Shown: positions 1 through 10,390, counted from the stretch's first letter. The stretch: 64,000 nucleotides of DNA from Thermohalobaculum sp965263335 (GCA_965263335.1 CBDHHE010000009.1:33912-97911); one strand, 5' to 3'. Program-made: numbers and translations. Notes: a model not told the origin generated them from the letters alone.

Positions 1-292
1 TTGGCCAGCGGCTAAGGATCATGGTCCCGAACTGTTTGCGGCGCGACATCACGCGGTCACCGTCGCGGTAGCTGGCGTCGATATCCAGATTGGCGCCAAA
101 GACCCAGTGGTGCTGCGGCAGGTGTTCGGCCAGCACGGCGGGGCTGTCGACCATGCCGCTGCGGGCCCAGAACCGGTCAACCTCTTGCAGGGCGATCACG
201 TCAGCTGTGGCGATTTCCTCGGCGATCCGCTTCAGGTCATACCGCCCGTCTGCGCCCAGACCGTATTGGATGTTGTAGGATACGCATTTCAT
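1..292 (-). CDS. Endonuclease/exonuclease/phosphatase (EEP) family protein, 3' part outside window
   Basis: The first 97 residues of a DNase I-fold phosphoesterase; the gene runs off the left edge. The start reads MKCVSYNIQYG, the usual N-terminal strand with the metal-site Asn, and is followed by ALQEVDR with the metal-binding Glu. No signal peptide is seen. The ATG overlaps the stop of the upstream GDPD gene (ATGA), so it is translationally coupled and last in the visible run. EEP proteins cut phosphodiester or phosphomonoester bonds in nucleic acids, lipids or inositol phosphates. With GDPD and a second EEP beside it, a role in breaking down imported or periplasmic phosphodiesters is likely, but the substrate is not known. 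Confidence 0.85.
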   Translation of the reverse strand, partial: MKCVSYNIQYGLGADGRYDLKRIAEEIATADVIALQEVDRFWARSGMVDSPAVLAEHLPQHHWVFGANLDIDASYRDGDRVMSRRKQFGTMILSRWP

Positions 293-1002
293 GGCGCTTC
301 TCCGAGGACGCGCAGGGCCACGTCCAGATGATCGTGGTTGATGTAATCGAGCCCGGCCTGGATGTATTGCCGGAAGATCTCGGGCGCGGCGCTTTCGGTG
401 TAGCCCATGATCTCGAGCCCGGCGGCCCGTGCGGCGGCGATGACGCCGGGGGTGCATTCATGCGCCTCGATCTCGATCAGATCAGCCCCGAAGTGGTCCC
501 GTGCGACCGAGATGTTGCGGGCCAGTGACAGGGTGATCATCTGGCGCAGATCGGGGGCCGCCTGCCGCATGGCCGCGCGCATCTCGGGCTTGAAGGCGAA
601 GCTAAAGCTGTGATCGGTCATACCGGTTTCGCGCAGGATGGCGGCGGCGCGGTCGGCGTTGCACCATTTGATCTCGACATAGGCGCCGGCCTCGCGGGTG
701 CGCAGGTGATCAAGATAGGCGTCGAGCCGCGGCACCCGCTGCCCTTCGAATTCCGGGGCGAACCAGCGTCCGGCGTCGAGCGCGTCGATCTCGGCGCTGG
801 TCATCAGCTCAAGCAGGCCGGTGCCATCGGTGGTCCGGTCCACTGTCCGGTCGTGCATCACGTAGAGAACACCGTCGACGCTTTCGCGCACGTCCAGTTC
901 GATCACCTGCGCGCCGCGATCAAGTGCGGCATCGGCTGCGGCAAAGGTGTTTTCCGGCGCGATCAGGGACGCGCCCCGGTGGCAGACGAGCCGGGGGGTC
1001 AT
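289..1002 (-). CDS. Glycerophosphodiester phosphodiesterase (GDPD/UgpQ type)
   Basis: 237 residues. The TIM-barrel GDPD signature is complete: HRG at residues 8-10, PENT at 16-19, then IELDV and MHD with acidic and His residues of the metal site. GDPDs hydrolyse glycerophosphodiesters such as glycerophosphocholine to glycerol 3-phosphate and an alcohol. There is no signal peptide, so it is probably cytosolic and acts on substrate brought in by the ABC transporter encoded just upstream (2029-7074), as UgpQ does beside UgpBAEC. The start at 1002 was chosen because it overlaps the stop of the upstream gene (ATGA) and puts HRG at its usual place; a longer reading frame to 1206 lies inside the neighbouring gene. 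Confidence 0.9.
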   Translation of the reverse strand: MTPRLVCHRGASLIAPENTFAAADAALDRGAQVIELDVRESVDGVLYVMHDRTVDRTTDGTGLLELMTSAEIDALDAGRWFAPEFEGQRVPRLDAYLDHLRTREAGAYVEIKWCNADRAAAILRETGMTDHSFSFAFKPEMRAAMRQAAPDLRQMITLSLARNISVARDHFGADLIEIEAHECTPGVIAAARAAGLEIMGYTESAAPEIFRQYIQAGLDYINHDHLDVALRVLGEAP

Positions 1003-2028
1003 TCTGGGCTTTGGGCCGCGATCCGGACCGTGATCAGTTCGTGGTCCGAGAGATATGCGCCGCGTTCCGACACCGCCGCCCATGTCGCAGGCGCGCGCGA
1101 TGACACACCCCGCGCAAAGAGCCAATCGAGCCGCACCAGCGGGTAGCGCACCGGCTTGCCGGGGGCTGCGCGGGTGGTCGGATCGCCCGTGTTGGCCGTC
1201 TGCCACGCGAACCCGGCTTGGCTGAACGCAGCGAAACAGGGTTCAAATCTGGCAGGGTCGTGCAGGACGTCAAAGCCGGTCTGTCCTTTCAGCGCGCCGG
1301 TGTTCAGATCCCCGCCGATCACCATCGGCCCGTCTCCGAATGCGCCAGAGAGCGCAGCCAGCATCGTGCCCGTCTGTGCCAGCCGGCCAGCGGCATCGGA
1401 TTCGCTTTCGTAATGGACCGAGACCACCGTCAGAGGCCCGCCCGGGCGCGCGATCTGTGCGGCAATCGCCATTCGCCCGCCAACGCGCCGCTGCCCGTCC
1501 TTCTTGGGTGCGCCCGTGTACCATAGCCCGCCATCGTCCAGGGGGATGACCGTGGGCGCCATCAGGGGATACCGGGACAGGATCGCGTTGCCGTGCAGGC
1601 CGCCGTCGTTGGCCACGTCGGCAAAAAGCCCCGTTTCATACGGGTCACCTGTGCCCAGTTCGACGAACTCGACGCCGTAGGCATAGCCAAAACCCAGCTC
1701 TGCCGCCAGATCACGTGTTGTATGCCGTTGGGCCGAGCGGGCCATGCCCAGATCCATCTCGGTCGCCAGCACGATGTCGGCACCCGACCGGCGGAGCAGC
1801 TCGGCGCTCTCTTCGACCCGTTTGCACCGTTCGATGTTCCATGCGGCGATGGTCAGCGTCTCGGGCACCGGCAAGGTATGGGGCGGCTGCGCCAGTTCGA
1901 TGGTCTGCAGACACGACCAGTTGCGCAGGTAGGCGCTGTGGGTGGCCTGGGTCGCGGGGACTTCGGCAGCCTGCTGCCGCGCATCAAGGCCCGGTGTTTC
2001 GATCGCCGCCACGGGCGTTGTCAGGGCG

Positions 2029-2036
<8 letters not shown>
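999..2036 (-). CDS. EEP family phosphoesterase, second copy
   Basis: About 345 residues, longer than the copy at the left edge. Family motifs are visible: AAWNIERCK at the start of the domain (about residue 65), LATEMDLG, SVHYESES, GGDLNTG and the C-terminal SDHELI with the catalytic Asp-His pair. About 60 residues precede the domain and carry no clear signal peptide. Start 2036 overlaps the end of the ATPase gene by 8 bases and is preferred over 2111, which would overlap it by 83. The gene sits between the transporter ATPase and GDPD, so it likely hydrolyses a phosphodiester in the same pathway; whether it acts on lipid head groups, inositol phosphates or nucleotides cannot be told from sequence. 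Confidence 0.85.
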
Positions 2037-3056
<1,020 letters not shown>

Positions 3057-3057
<1 letters not shown>

Positions 3058-4115
3058 CAGCCCTTGATGCCTCCGAGTGTCATTTGCGTGAGATACCGTT
3101 GGCAGGCGAGGTAGAGCGCGAGCGACGGCAGGATGTAGATGACCGAGACCGCCGCGACGAGCCCGTAGTCCACACCCATCACGTCTTCGGCCACGTAGTA
3201 GAGGTAGGTGGACATGACCCAGTACGACGTGCCCGTGCGGAGCGCGGTGACAAAGACGTATTCCTCCCACCCCTGAATGAACCCCAGCACAGCGATGGCG
3301 ATCAACCCGGCCCGCACCTGTGGCAGCACCACGTACCAGAAGGCTTCGCGCCGCGATGCGCCGTCGGTCATGGCGGACATTTCGATGTCCCATGGCACGG
3401 CGTCAAAGAAGCCTTTCATGATGAAGATGAAGAACGGCAGCTGCAGCGCCGTCAGCACGAGGATCGGCCCCGTCAGCGTGTTCAGGAGCCCGATCCAGAA
3501 GATCACCAGAAAGATCGGGATGGCGAGCATCCAGGGGTGAAAGACCTCGATCAACAAGAGCCCCTGCAGGAACGCCGAACGTCCGGGGAAGGCGAACCGG
3601 CTGATGTAGTAGCCTGCCAGCGTCGCAACGGTGACCTTGAGCGCGGTCGAACTGGCCGCGACCCAGAGCGAATTGCCAAAAGCCTCCCACACCCATGGGA
3701 ATTGTCCGCCTGCCGTGGCGGCGCCGCGGATCTCTTCGATGAGGTTGGGCGTGATCAGAAAGCGGTAGTTGTTGAGGTGCAGTTCGGTTCCCACGGCCAG
3801 CCAAAGCCCCAGACCCGCCGCACCAAGGCAGCCAAGCGCGGACCAGAGCCGGTGCCGGGGCAGCGCAAGATGTAGCGCCACGTAGCCCAGCGTCGCAGGC
3901 ACAAGCACGGCGCAGGCCCGCCAGAGCACGTCGCTTTCCACCCCGCCCGTGCGCGCCGAGAGCGAAATGACCAGCACCCAGAAGAACGGCAGGATCACGG
4001 GGATCGAGACCAGCGTGAGAAACCCGACGAGCAGCACGGTTTTGATCCGTTGTCCACGGCGTGACTGCCGTGCCAGCGCGTCCCAATCCGGGGCGGGTGT
4101 CTGGCTTGCGGTCAT
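3057..4115 (-). CDS. ABC transporter permease, MalG/UgpE type
   Basis: 352 residues, longer than the usual 270-290 because about 90 extra residues with additional hydrophobic segments (about 55-110) sit between the first membrane helix and the core. The core has the EAA-loop region (DGASRREAFWYVVLPQVRAG) that docks to the ATPase, followed by the last two helices. The ATG overlaps the preceding permease stop (ATGA) and its own stop overlaps the ATPase start, so the three are coupled. It forms the inner-membrane channel with the 4112-5053 product. Confidence 0.9.
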
Positions 4116-5053
4116 TGCACTTCGATCCGGGGACGGGCCAGCAGCCGTTTCATATTCGTCAGCCGCCAGAGGATGAGCGCTACGGCCATCCCGATCACGA
4201 TCAGGATCAGCGTGATGGCCGCGCCGTAAGCGTATTGGCCCGAGCCGATCTGGGGGGCCAGCGTCTTGGTATAGGCCAGCATCGACATGGTCATGGTCTG
4301 CCGCGCGGGTCCCATGATCAGGAAGATGTATTCGAAGCTCACCAACAGGGCGAGGGTCTGGAACACAGTGATGTAGCTGAGCGGCCAGCGCAGGGCGGGC
4401 AGGACGATATGGCGCACGATCGACAGGCTACCCGCCCCGTCGGCGCGGGCGGCGTAGAAGAGGTGCTGGGGGATCGAGCGGATCGCGCTCGTCAGGATCA
4501 GCATCCCGAGGCTTGCCCCCACAAAGCCGTTGGCCAGTACGATCAGCGTCACCGGCGCGTCGAGCTTCATGTTGATCGGGTCCAGCCCCACCACGCTGAT
4601 GATCTGGTTCAGAAGCCCCCGTTCGGTCGGGTCCACCGTCCAGAGCCACAAAAGCCCATAGACCACCGACGGCGCCATGCGCGGCAGAAGCCAGACCGCC
4701 CGATAGAGCCCGCCCAGCCAGTCCGGCAGCGCCGTGGTGGTCAGGGCCAGGATCAGAGCGAAGGTGACGTTGAAGATCGCCAGCGTGAAGAACATGTAGA
4801 TCGCCGAGAGCGACAGGGCGCGATAGAACGACCCGCGTAGCTCATAGCCCCACCAGCTGTCCTCGGACGGTTTGGCCAGCTTGCGGAACTGCTCGCCCGA
4901 GTACTCCTCGACCTTCAGCGTCTGGCTCATGTCGGTGAAGGCCACGACCAGATCGACAAAGATCGGCACCAAGAGCAGACAGACCATAAACACACAGGCC
5001 GGCCCGAGAAAGAGCAAGGCATTGCCCGCTTGTCGCCGCGCCGAACCCGTCAC
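4112..5053 (-). CDS. ABC transporter permease, MalF/UgpA type
   Basis: 313 residues with about six membrane segments and the EAA-like loop (ARADGAGSLSIVRHIVLPALRW). I chose the GTG at 5053 because it makes a GTGA overlap with the stop of the 5050-5661 gene, matching the ATGA overlaps along this operon; an upstream ATG at 5107 would overlap that gene by 58 bases. It is the partner of the 3057-4115 permease in a binding-protein-dependent importer. Confidence 0.9.
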   Translation of the reverse strand: MTGSARRQAGNALLFLGPACVFMVCLLLVPIFVDLVVAFTDMSQTLKVEEYSGEQFRKLAKPSEDSWWGYELRGSFYRALSLSAIYMFFTLAIFNVTFALILALTTTALPDWLGGLYRAVWLLPRMAPSVVYGLLWLWTVDPTERGLLNQIISVVGLDPINMKLDAPVTLIVLANGFVGASLGMLILTSAIRSIPQHLFYAARADGAGSLSIVRHIVLPALRWPLSYITVFQTLALLVSFEYIFLIMGPARQTMTMSMLAYTKTLAPQIGSGQYAYGAAITLILIVIGMAVALILWRLTNMKRLLARPRIEVQ

Positions 5054-5661
5054 CTGAACCACCGAAAAAACGGGGTCTTGACGCGCTGCACCGGGGTTTC
5101 GATCCATCCCCCCGACTCCATCAGGTTGAACCCTGTGAAATCAGCGGCCACGGCAAACGCAATCTCGCTGCCGATCTCATGATGGTGTGCGTGAAAGTCC
5201 AAAGCCGGTAGGTAAACCGTCCGGGTCGCGTCAGTCCAGGCGGCCCGCGCCACTGGGGCGTCATCCGGCGCCATGGCATCCAGCGCGGCCTCTTCAGCGG
5301 GTAACAGGCCGCCCTTGTCCGACACGATGCCCTGTTCCGCCATGCCTATGCGCTGACGGATGATCTGACCTTCGCGATACAGGGTGAACCCGTAGAAATT
5401 CACAGTCTCCAAAACTCCAAAGGCCAGCCAGGTGCCAGATGGGGCGGGCGGCGTCTCCAACCAGCTGTCCTGCCGGTCGATATCTGTAAGCCATGCATGG
5501 CCGCCAAACTCTGCCGCATGTGCCGCGCTGCGCGAAATCACATGCTCAACGGTCTTGTCCGTCGCCTTCAGTCGCGCGCCACGGCCATAGACGGACTGCG
5601 CCGCCGCCTCCAAACCGCCAGCAGGCAGCTTGGTTACAGCGGCGGAAAGGGTCCAACCCAT
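5050..5661 (-). CDS. Conserved-looking protein of unknown function within ABC operon
   Basis: 203 residues and no signal peptide. I do not recognise a family. The sequence is rich in aromatic residues and has an HAHHHEIGSE stretch (about 165-174) that could bind metal. A GAGG ribosome site lies about 9 bases before the ATG at 5661. It sits between the binding-protein gene and the permeases and overlaps the permease start by 4 bases, so it belongs to the operon. A cytosolic enzyme or accessory factor for the imported compound is possible; this is inference from position only. Confidence 0.75.
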   Translation of the reverse strand: MGWTLSAAVTKLPAGGLEAAAQSVYGRGARLKATDKTVEHVISRSAAHAAEFGGHAWLTDIDRQDSWLETPPAPSGTWLAFGVLETVNFYGFTLYREGQIIRQRIGMAEQGIVSDKGGLLPAEEAALDAMAPDDAPVARAAWTDATRTVYLPALDFHAHHHEIGSEIAFAVAADFTGFNLMESGGWIETPVQRVKTPFFRWFR

Positions 5662-5688
5662 GGAAACCTCGTGTCTTCGTAAATGCAG

Positions 5689-5714
5689 ACGGCCCCGACA
5701 TGCGCCAGGGCCGT
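5689..5714 (-). terminator. Stem-loop between binding-protein gene and rest of operon
   Basis: A 7-bp stem (ACGGCCC with GGGCCGT) around a 12-base loop, just after the restored stop of the binding protein (5730) and 28 bases before the next start. No T-run follows, so it is more likely an mRNA-processing or attenuation hairpin of the kind that raises binding-protein levels over permease levels than a full terminator. Confidence 0.4.
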
Positions 5715-5729
5715 CACGCCTGAGGTCTA

Positions 5730-5838
5730 TCAGTCGAGGATGATCACGTCATCGCCAAGCTCGACCTCGAGCTCTTCGATGACCATCTCAGCCGCTTCTT
5801 CGGGGCTCATCTCGCCGGTTTCAACCGCCTGAACACCC
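5730..5838 (-). other. Out-of-frame C-terminal tail of the binding protein (frameshift remnant)
   Basis: In the frame one base over from the binding protein, the DNA directly after its apparent end encodes a tail with GVQAVETGEMSPEEAAEMV and ending ELGDDVIILD-stop at 5730. This acidic ending is typical of solute-binding proteins of this class. Removing one G from the GGG at 5836-5838 joins the two frames without any other change. Confidence 0.75.
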
Positions 5839-7074
5839 GGTGTAGGTGATCGCGTTGTACTGACCGATCTTGGCGTGGTTCGGCATGAACTCGGCATATT
5901 CCAGCATCGGGGTCCCGGCGATGAGCGCCCAGCCTTTTTCCTGAAACTCCGGCATTGCCGTCTGGCCGTACATGATCGGCGTGTGGTTCGTCGTCACCGC
6001 ATGTGCCGTGTTGGGCACGTGCTGCGAGGCCATGGCCACGAGCATGGCAGCAAGCTCCTTGTTCTCGGTCTCGCCCACGATGTAGACGATCGGGTGGCTC
6101 AGGTTCTTGGGCTGACCGCCCTTTTCGCCTGCAGGCGCGTGGATCCATGTGATCTTGTTGAAGTAGTCATCCGCGTTTTTCAGACCGAACGCTTCCATCT
6201 GTGCGCCCACGTTCCAGATGCCGTGGAACTTCGACAGCGCGTCGCCACCCCGGAAGGCCGCATGCGTGCTGTCCCAGCTGTAAGTTGTCATATCCGCAGG
6301 AAGCGAGCCATTGTCGACGCAGTACTTCAGCCAGCCGTAGTACTTTTCCAGACCCGACTTGGTGATCTGCAGCTTGGCTTCGTCTTCGTTGTAGATGTCG
6401 ATGCCGAAGCTCGCCATGGCCATCTGGAAGTCGGGGCCGACGTTGGGCCGGTGCACCCAGCCGATCTTGGCCGCGCCGGATGTCACCGCTTCGGCCGCGA
6501 GATCGCAGAAGTCGAACATGGTGAATTCGCCGCTCTCCACAAGTCCGGGCAGGCTTGAGATATAGGCTTCGTCCTTGCCCATGGCGCGCAGGATGTCGTT
6601 GTTCAAAAAGAACATCCGGATCTCGGAATCCTGCGGGATGCCGTAGCGTTCACCCTTGTACATCACCGAGGTCCAGAGCGCCGGGATCATGTCGGAATAC
6701 ATCGTGTCGTTGGCGGCGATATGCGCTTCGAGATTGGCGGCAAGACCCGCTTCGACAAACGATCCGATCCATTCATGGGCCACGACGGCAATGTCGGGCG
6801 TGTCGCCAACCGAGTGGGCCTTGAGCAGATCAAGCGCGTCAGCGTCAAAGCCTTTCGCATTCGTTTCGATCAGGTTGACGTCGACCCGGGTCTCGGAGCC
6901 TGCCGCTTCGAACATCCGGTTCAGCTGCTCGGCAGCAGCAACGATGTTGCCTGCGCGCAATGGTCCTGAGCGGTCAGCGCGCGACCAGAGATCAATGGTG
7001 ACGGTTTCGGCAAGCGCCGGAACGGCGGCGCAGATTGCGACAAGGCTTGCCGCAAGGGTGTTACGGAGTGTCAT
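5821..7074 (-). CDS. ABC transporter substrate-binding protein (family 1), frameshifted near the 3' end
   Basis: 417 residues as read. An N-terminal signal peptide (about 1-22, ending ALA-E) is followed by a UgpB/MalE-like extracytoplasmic binding protein, with motifs such as GERYGIPQDSEIRMFF and MAMASFGIDIYNE. It would capture substrate in the periplasm for the permeases at 3057-5053. The reading frame ends in an odd GCSGG after AITYT; a one-base shift at 5836-5838 restores about 33 more residues, to 5730. Most of the protein is intact, so it may still fold if the shift is real. The start ATG at 7074 gives a normal signal peptide. Confidence 0.9.
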   Translation of the reverse strand: MTLRNTLAASLVAICAAVPALAETVTIDLWSRADRSGPLRAGNIVAAAEQLNRMFEAAGSETRVDVNLIETNAKGFDADALDLLKAHSVGDTPDIAVVAHEWIGSFVEAGLAANLEAHIAANDTMYSDMIPALWTSVMYKGERYGIPQDSEIRMFFLNNDILRAMGKDEAYISSLPGLVESGEFTMFDFCDLAAEAVTSGAAKIGWVHRPNVGPDFQMAMASFGIDIYNEDEAKLQITKSGLEKYYGWLKYCVDNGSLPADMTTYSWDSTHAAFRGGDALSKFHGIWNVGAQMEAFGLKNADDYFNKITWIHAPAGEKGGQPKNLSHPIVYIVGETENKELAAMLVAMASQHVPNTAHAVTTNHTPIMYGQTAMPEFQEKGWALIAGTPMLEYAEFMPNHAKIGQYNAITYTGCSGG

Positions 7075-7141
7075 AGGTTTCCCCCACGTGACAGTTTGGC
7101 AGGGGCCAAAGGATCAAGGTTTCGTAACAACCGCATGTCAT

Positions 7142-7161
7142 CCGGACGTATTTCTGTCCGG
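7142..7161 (-). other. Small inverted repeat after isomerase gene
   Basis: CCGGAC and GTCCGG form a 6-bp stem with an 8-base loop, 9 bases past the isomerase stop and about 70 bases before the binding-protein start. It has no T-run. It marks a possible boundary between the phn-type gene group and the Ugp-like transporter. Confidence 0.3.
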
Positions 7162-7169
7162 GCGGTAGT

Positions 7170-7985
7170 TTAGTGCGCGAGGCCAAGTCCCTGCAGATAG
7201 CCGAAACCCTTGGGGATGTCGGCCTTGTTGCGCAGCTCAAGCACCAGATGCGGCGCGCTTGGGCAATCGCCAAGCGCGCGGAAGACGGCGGGCCATTCGA
7301 TCTCGCCCTCACCCGGTGCCCAATGCCGGTCAGCATGCCCATCCAGGTCCTGGATATGCACATGCGCCAGTTGCGCACCTGCATCCCGGACAAAGTAATC
7401 GACGGGCGGGGCTCCGGACATGCGCCGGGCCAGATGGGCGTGGCCTGTGTCAATCGAGAGCGCAATGGCATCGGATCCAAAGCTGTCGACCATGTGCCGC
7501 CGGGTCGCGGGATCGACGTCCTGGATGTTTTCGATCACCAGCGTGATCCCTCTTTCCGCAGCAGCGCGGACCACCGGCGTCATCACCTCGTGGATCCGTT
7601 CCAGCTTCTCTTGCGCATATCCTTCGGTACAGAGCAGATTGTTCTGGAACCAACGCGTATAAGGCGAATGCATCACCATCTGCCGGGCACCGATCCGGTC
7701 AGCGGCATCGAGCGCCGCAAGAAACCGGTTGGTGATCAGCGGGCGCAGTTCGGCATCCTTGTTGTCGATGTCGAGCCCTTCAAACGGACCATGGATCCCG
7801 CGCCGTCCGCTATGGCCGTCAAGCGCGGCTTGCGCCGCCGCGACCCGGTCATCCAGTTCGGTCGTCAGCGCGGCATGGGTCATGAAATCCTGAAGTTCGA
7901 TGTCGCGCTCTGCGCTAAACAACCAGTCGCGATGCGCGGCGATGTCGTCACTCTTCAGACAGGCGCCGATCTTCAGCGGTGTCAT
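7170..7985 (-). CDS. Sugar phosphate isomerase/epimerase-like TIM-barrel protein
   Basis: 271 residues of the xylose-isomerase-like / AP endonuclease 2 fold. Metal-site motifs are present: MVMHSPY, VIENIQDVD, SIDTGHAHL, HVHIQDLDGHADRH and a late LVLELRN. There is no signal peptide, so it is cytosolic. Such proteins isomerise, epimerise or dehydrate sugars and sugar phosphates. The start overlaps the end of the MFS gene by 38 bases. In this setting it may process the sugar or glycerol-like moiety freed from an imported organophosphorus compound. Confidence 0.82.
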   Translation of the reverse strand: MTPLKIGACLKSDDIAAHRDWLFSAERDIELQDFMTHAALTTELDDRVAAAQAALDGHSGRRGIHGPFEGLDIDNKDAELRPLITNRFLAALDAADRIGARQMVMHSPYTRWFQNNLLCTEGYAQEKLERIHEVMTPVVRAAAERGITLVIENIQDVDPATRRHMVDSFGSDAIALSIDTGHAHLARRMSGAPPVDYFVRDAGAQLAHVHIQDLDGHADRHWAPGEGEIEWPAVFRALGDCPSAPHLVLELRNKADIPKGFGYLQGLGLAH

Positions 7986-9177
7986 GGGGCAGTCTCCTTG
8001 GGTCAGGAATGAGGAAATAGGTGAGAATGGCCATCAGGAGCACGGCCGTCATCGTGGCAAAGGACCACCAGCCGCCGAAGGTCTGTGTGGTCCAGGCAAA
8101 CACAAAGGGGCCGGAGGCGTTCATGGACATGGACGCCGCCGAGATCCAACCCAGGCGCGTGCCGAAGCCTTTGTGCCCGAATAGCGCCAGAGGGAGGGTC
8201 CCACGGGCGATGGTCTTGATCCCATCGCCCATGCCGTAGAGTGCGGCGGCCAGCAGCACACCGGGCAGCGTGAAGCCCACGATCAGGAGCGTGAGAAACC
8301 CCGACATCATCAGCGCCATCGCCATGATGTAGGTGACAAGCGGATACATGTTGCGGCTGACCAGCATCTCGAAGAACCGCCCGACCGTCTTGAACGGACC
8401 GATGACAGCCCCCGCCAGCGCGGCCATTGCAGCGGTATGACCAAGGTCCTGCACATTGGTGACCCAAAGGGTCATGACCGCGCCCATCAAGTATCCCGAA
8501 AAGAGAAACGAGATCACCATCCAGAGCATGCCCCGTTTGCGGGCCTCACCTGTCAGCTCGGGCCAGTCCTGCGCGGCCTTTGTCTTGGGGTTGTCCGGAT
8601 CCCGTTCCGGGCCATTCAAGACCAACAGATGCAGCGGCAGGCAGATGACAAGGTAGGCGGCACCAAGGATGATCCATGTGCTCTCCCATCCCACCCGATT
8701 GAAGAGCGCCAACGTAAGTGGCCAGAAGATCGTTGAGGCAACGCCGCCAAAAAGCGTGATGACCGAGATCGAGCGTTGCGGCGGCACGCGCAGATCAAGC
8801 CGAGCAACAGCCGCGAAGGCGACGTTGTAGAGCACAAACATGCCCGCGCCCTCGGCCAGCAGGATGAAAAGCAAAAGCCCGCCCCGCCCCTCAACAAGGC
8901 TCATCCCCATGAGCGCCAGCCCGGCAACAAGCGAACCGCCGGTCATCACCCAGCGTCCGCCGAAACGGTCCACCAGTTTTCCCGCAACCGGCGCGGTTGC
9001 ACCGCCCAAGAAAAGCCCGATGGACAGGATGCCAAAGACTTCGGACAGGGTCAGGCCAAGGTCCTTGGCCATTTCAGGCAGAAGGATCGCATAGGCATAC
9101 ATGAGCGTGCCATAGCCCATGATCTGTGAGATCCCGAGGCCAATGGCCGGGAGGTAGTCGCGGTCGAGCCTCAACAC
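7948..9177 (-). CDS. Major facilitator superfamily transporter
   Basis: About 409 residues with roughly 12 hydrophobic helices. The loop between helices 2 and 3 contains KLVDRFGGRWV, the MFS motif A. The start is uncertain: GTG 9177 or TTG 9174 overlaps the phnM-like stop, while ATG 9219 overlaps it by 49 bases; I chose 9177 from the overlap pattern of the operon. It probably carries a substrate or product of the surrounding phosphonate-type pathway, for example a released organic acid; direction is unknown. Confidence 0.85.
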   Translation of the reverse strand: MLRLDRDYLPAIGLGISQIMGYGTLMYAYAILLPEMAKDLGLTLSEVFGILSIGLFLGGATAPVAGKLVDRFGGRWVMTGGSLVAGLALMGMSLVEGRGGLLLFILLAEGAGMFVLYNVAFAAVARLDLRVPPQRSISVITLFGGVASTIFWPLTLALFNRVGWESTWIILGAAYLVICLPLHLLVLNGPERDPDNPKTKAAQDWPELTGEARKRGMLWMVISFLFSGYLMGAVMTLWVTNVQDLGHTAAMAALAGAVIGPFKTVGRFFEMLVSRNMYPLVTYIMAMALMMSGFLTLLIVGFTLPGVLLAAALYGMGDGIKTIARGTLPLALFGHKGFGTRLGWISAASMSMNASGPFVFAWTTQTFGGWWSFATMTAVLLMAILTYFLIPDPRRLPHDTAEDRRLSEE

Positions 9178-10388
9178 CCGGCGGGGTGTCCGCGATAGGC
9201 AGTGCGACCTGCGACCCATGTGCCGCGCACCGCCGGCGTCTGCCCTTCGGGCCAGTCGACCAGCACCAGATCTGCGCGCTTGCCGACCGCGATGCTGCCC
9301 CGGTCATGGAGCTTCATGGCCCGCGCTGGTCCTTCCGAGACAAGCGACCAGAGCCGCAACCGGTCCGCACGCTTCTCGCGATCCAGCCGGTCGACTGCGG
9401 CGAGCATGGCCGGATAGTAGTAGTCAGAGGCCAGCACGTCACAAAGCCCCTCTTCGACCATGTCGCCTGCCCCCAGCGATCCGATGTGGCTGCCGCCGCG
9501 CACCGCATTGGGCGAGCCGAAAATCAGCGTGTCGCCTGCATCCCGCGCGGCTTGGGTTGGGCCCATGGTCATGGGAAATTCCGCCACGTCCGCGCCCAGA
9601 TCCCGGTAGAACGCCCGGGTGTCGGCCTGCGTGTCGTCGTGGCTCAGCATCGGGATCCCCTTGTCGCGCGCCTTTTTCGCGACCTTTGCAATAGTTTGCG
9701 GCACGTCTGGTCGCCGCGTCCAGACGTCGCGTGCGAGCGTCCGGTAGTGATCATACTCCAGACCAGAGCGTTCGGCATGTTTGCGAAAGCGCTGTTCGAA
9801 AAGCGCATCGTCGTCAGGATCCATCACAGCGAAGTCCGGATCGTGTTCGAAAAGCCGGTCCTGCATGCGCACGTCCGGACCCCGCATGGCCATCGACAGG
9901 TGATCGTTGAAGGCCAAGGCCGGGGTCAGCTCCCAATCCATCGCCCAGTCGAGCGTGTCGAGCGCCTCATGCGCAAAGGTCTCCCAACGGAGCTGCACGC
10001 GGTTTTCCACGGTCAGGCGCGGGGCAAGATCGCGCAGAGCGGCGATCAGCTCGCGCCCGCGTTCGACGCTGCGCAGCCCCGGTTCGAACCCCAGCGTGAT
10101 CGAATGGTAGGTGGTCGCGATCCCGTTTGCCGCCAATTGCCGATCAGTTTCGAGCACCGCCGTTTCAACCGGGAAAAACACGCCCGGACGCGGCATCAAC
10201 TGCCGTTCAAACGCGTCGCCATGCACGTCGATCAGCGCCGGAGCCAAGATCAGACCCCGCGCATCGATAACCTCGCCCTGCAAGGGCCCGCCGATCTCGC
10301 TGATCTGACCATCCGAGACGGTGACCGACGTCTCGGCCATCTCGCCCGGCAGGTAGACCGTGGCGCCTTCAAAAGTCAGGGTGGTCAT
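9171..10388 (-). CDS. phnM: PhnM-like metal-dependent phosphonate hydrolase (amidohydrolase superfamily)
   Basis: 405 residues. The metal site LIDVHGDAFERQLMPRPGV near residue 60 is the PhnM form of the amidohydrolase HxH motif. MLSHDD, GSPNAVRGGSHIG and VLASDYYYPAML further support PhnM. In the C-P lyase pathway PhnM removes pyrophosphate from ribose-1-phosphonate 5-triphosphate. Here it lies next to phnCDE-type transport genes but without phnGHIJKL in the window, so either the lyase is elsewhere or this enzyme has a different substrate. Start 10388 lies 2 bases after the methyltransferase stop and is preferred over 10418. Confidence 0.85.
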   Translation of the reverse strand: MTTLTFEGATVYLPGEMAETSVTVSDGQISEIGGPLQGEVIDARGLILAPALIDVHGDAFERQLMPRPGVFFPVETAVLETDRQLAANGIATTYHSITLGFEPGLRSVERGRELIAALRDLAPRLTVENRVQLRWETFAHEALDTLDWAMDWELTPALAFNDHLSMAMRGPDVRMQDRLFEHDPDFAVMDPDDDALFEQRFRKHAERSGLEYDHYRTLARDVWTRRPDVPQTIAKVAKKARDKGIPMLSHDDTQADTRAFYRDLGADVAEFPMTMGPTQAARDAGDTLIFGSPNAVRGGSHIGSLGAGDMVEEGLCDVLASDYYYPAMLAAVDRLDREKRADRLRLWSLVSEGPARAMKLHDRGSIAVGKRADLVLVDWPEGQTPAVRGTWVAGRTAYRGHPAGC

Positions 10389-10390
10389 TC

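Noticed and set aside
7074..7169. Possible Pho box before the first binding-protein gene (ATGTCATCC...)
   Set aside because: Only one half site is convincing; the position 11 bases on does not match.
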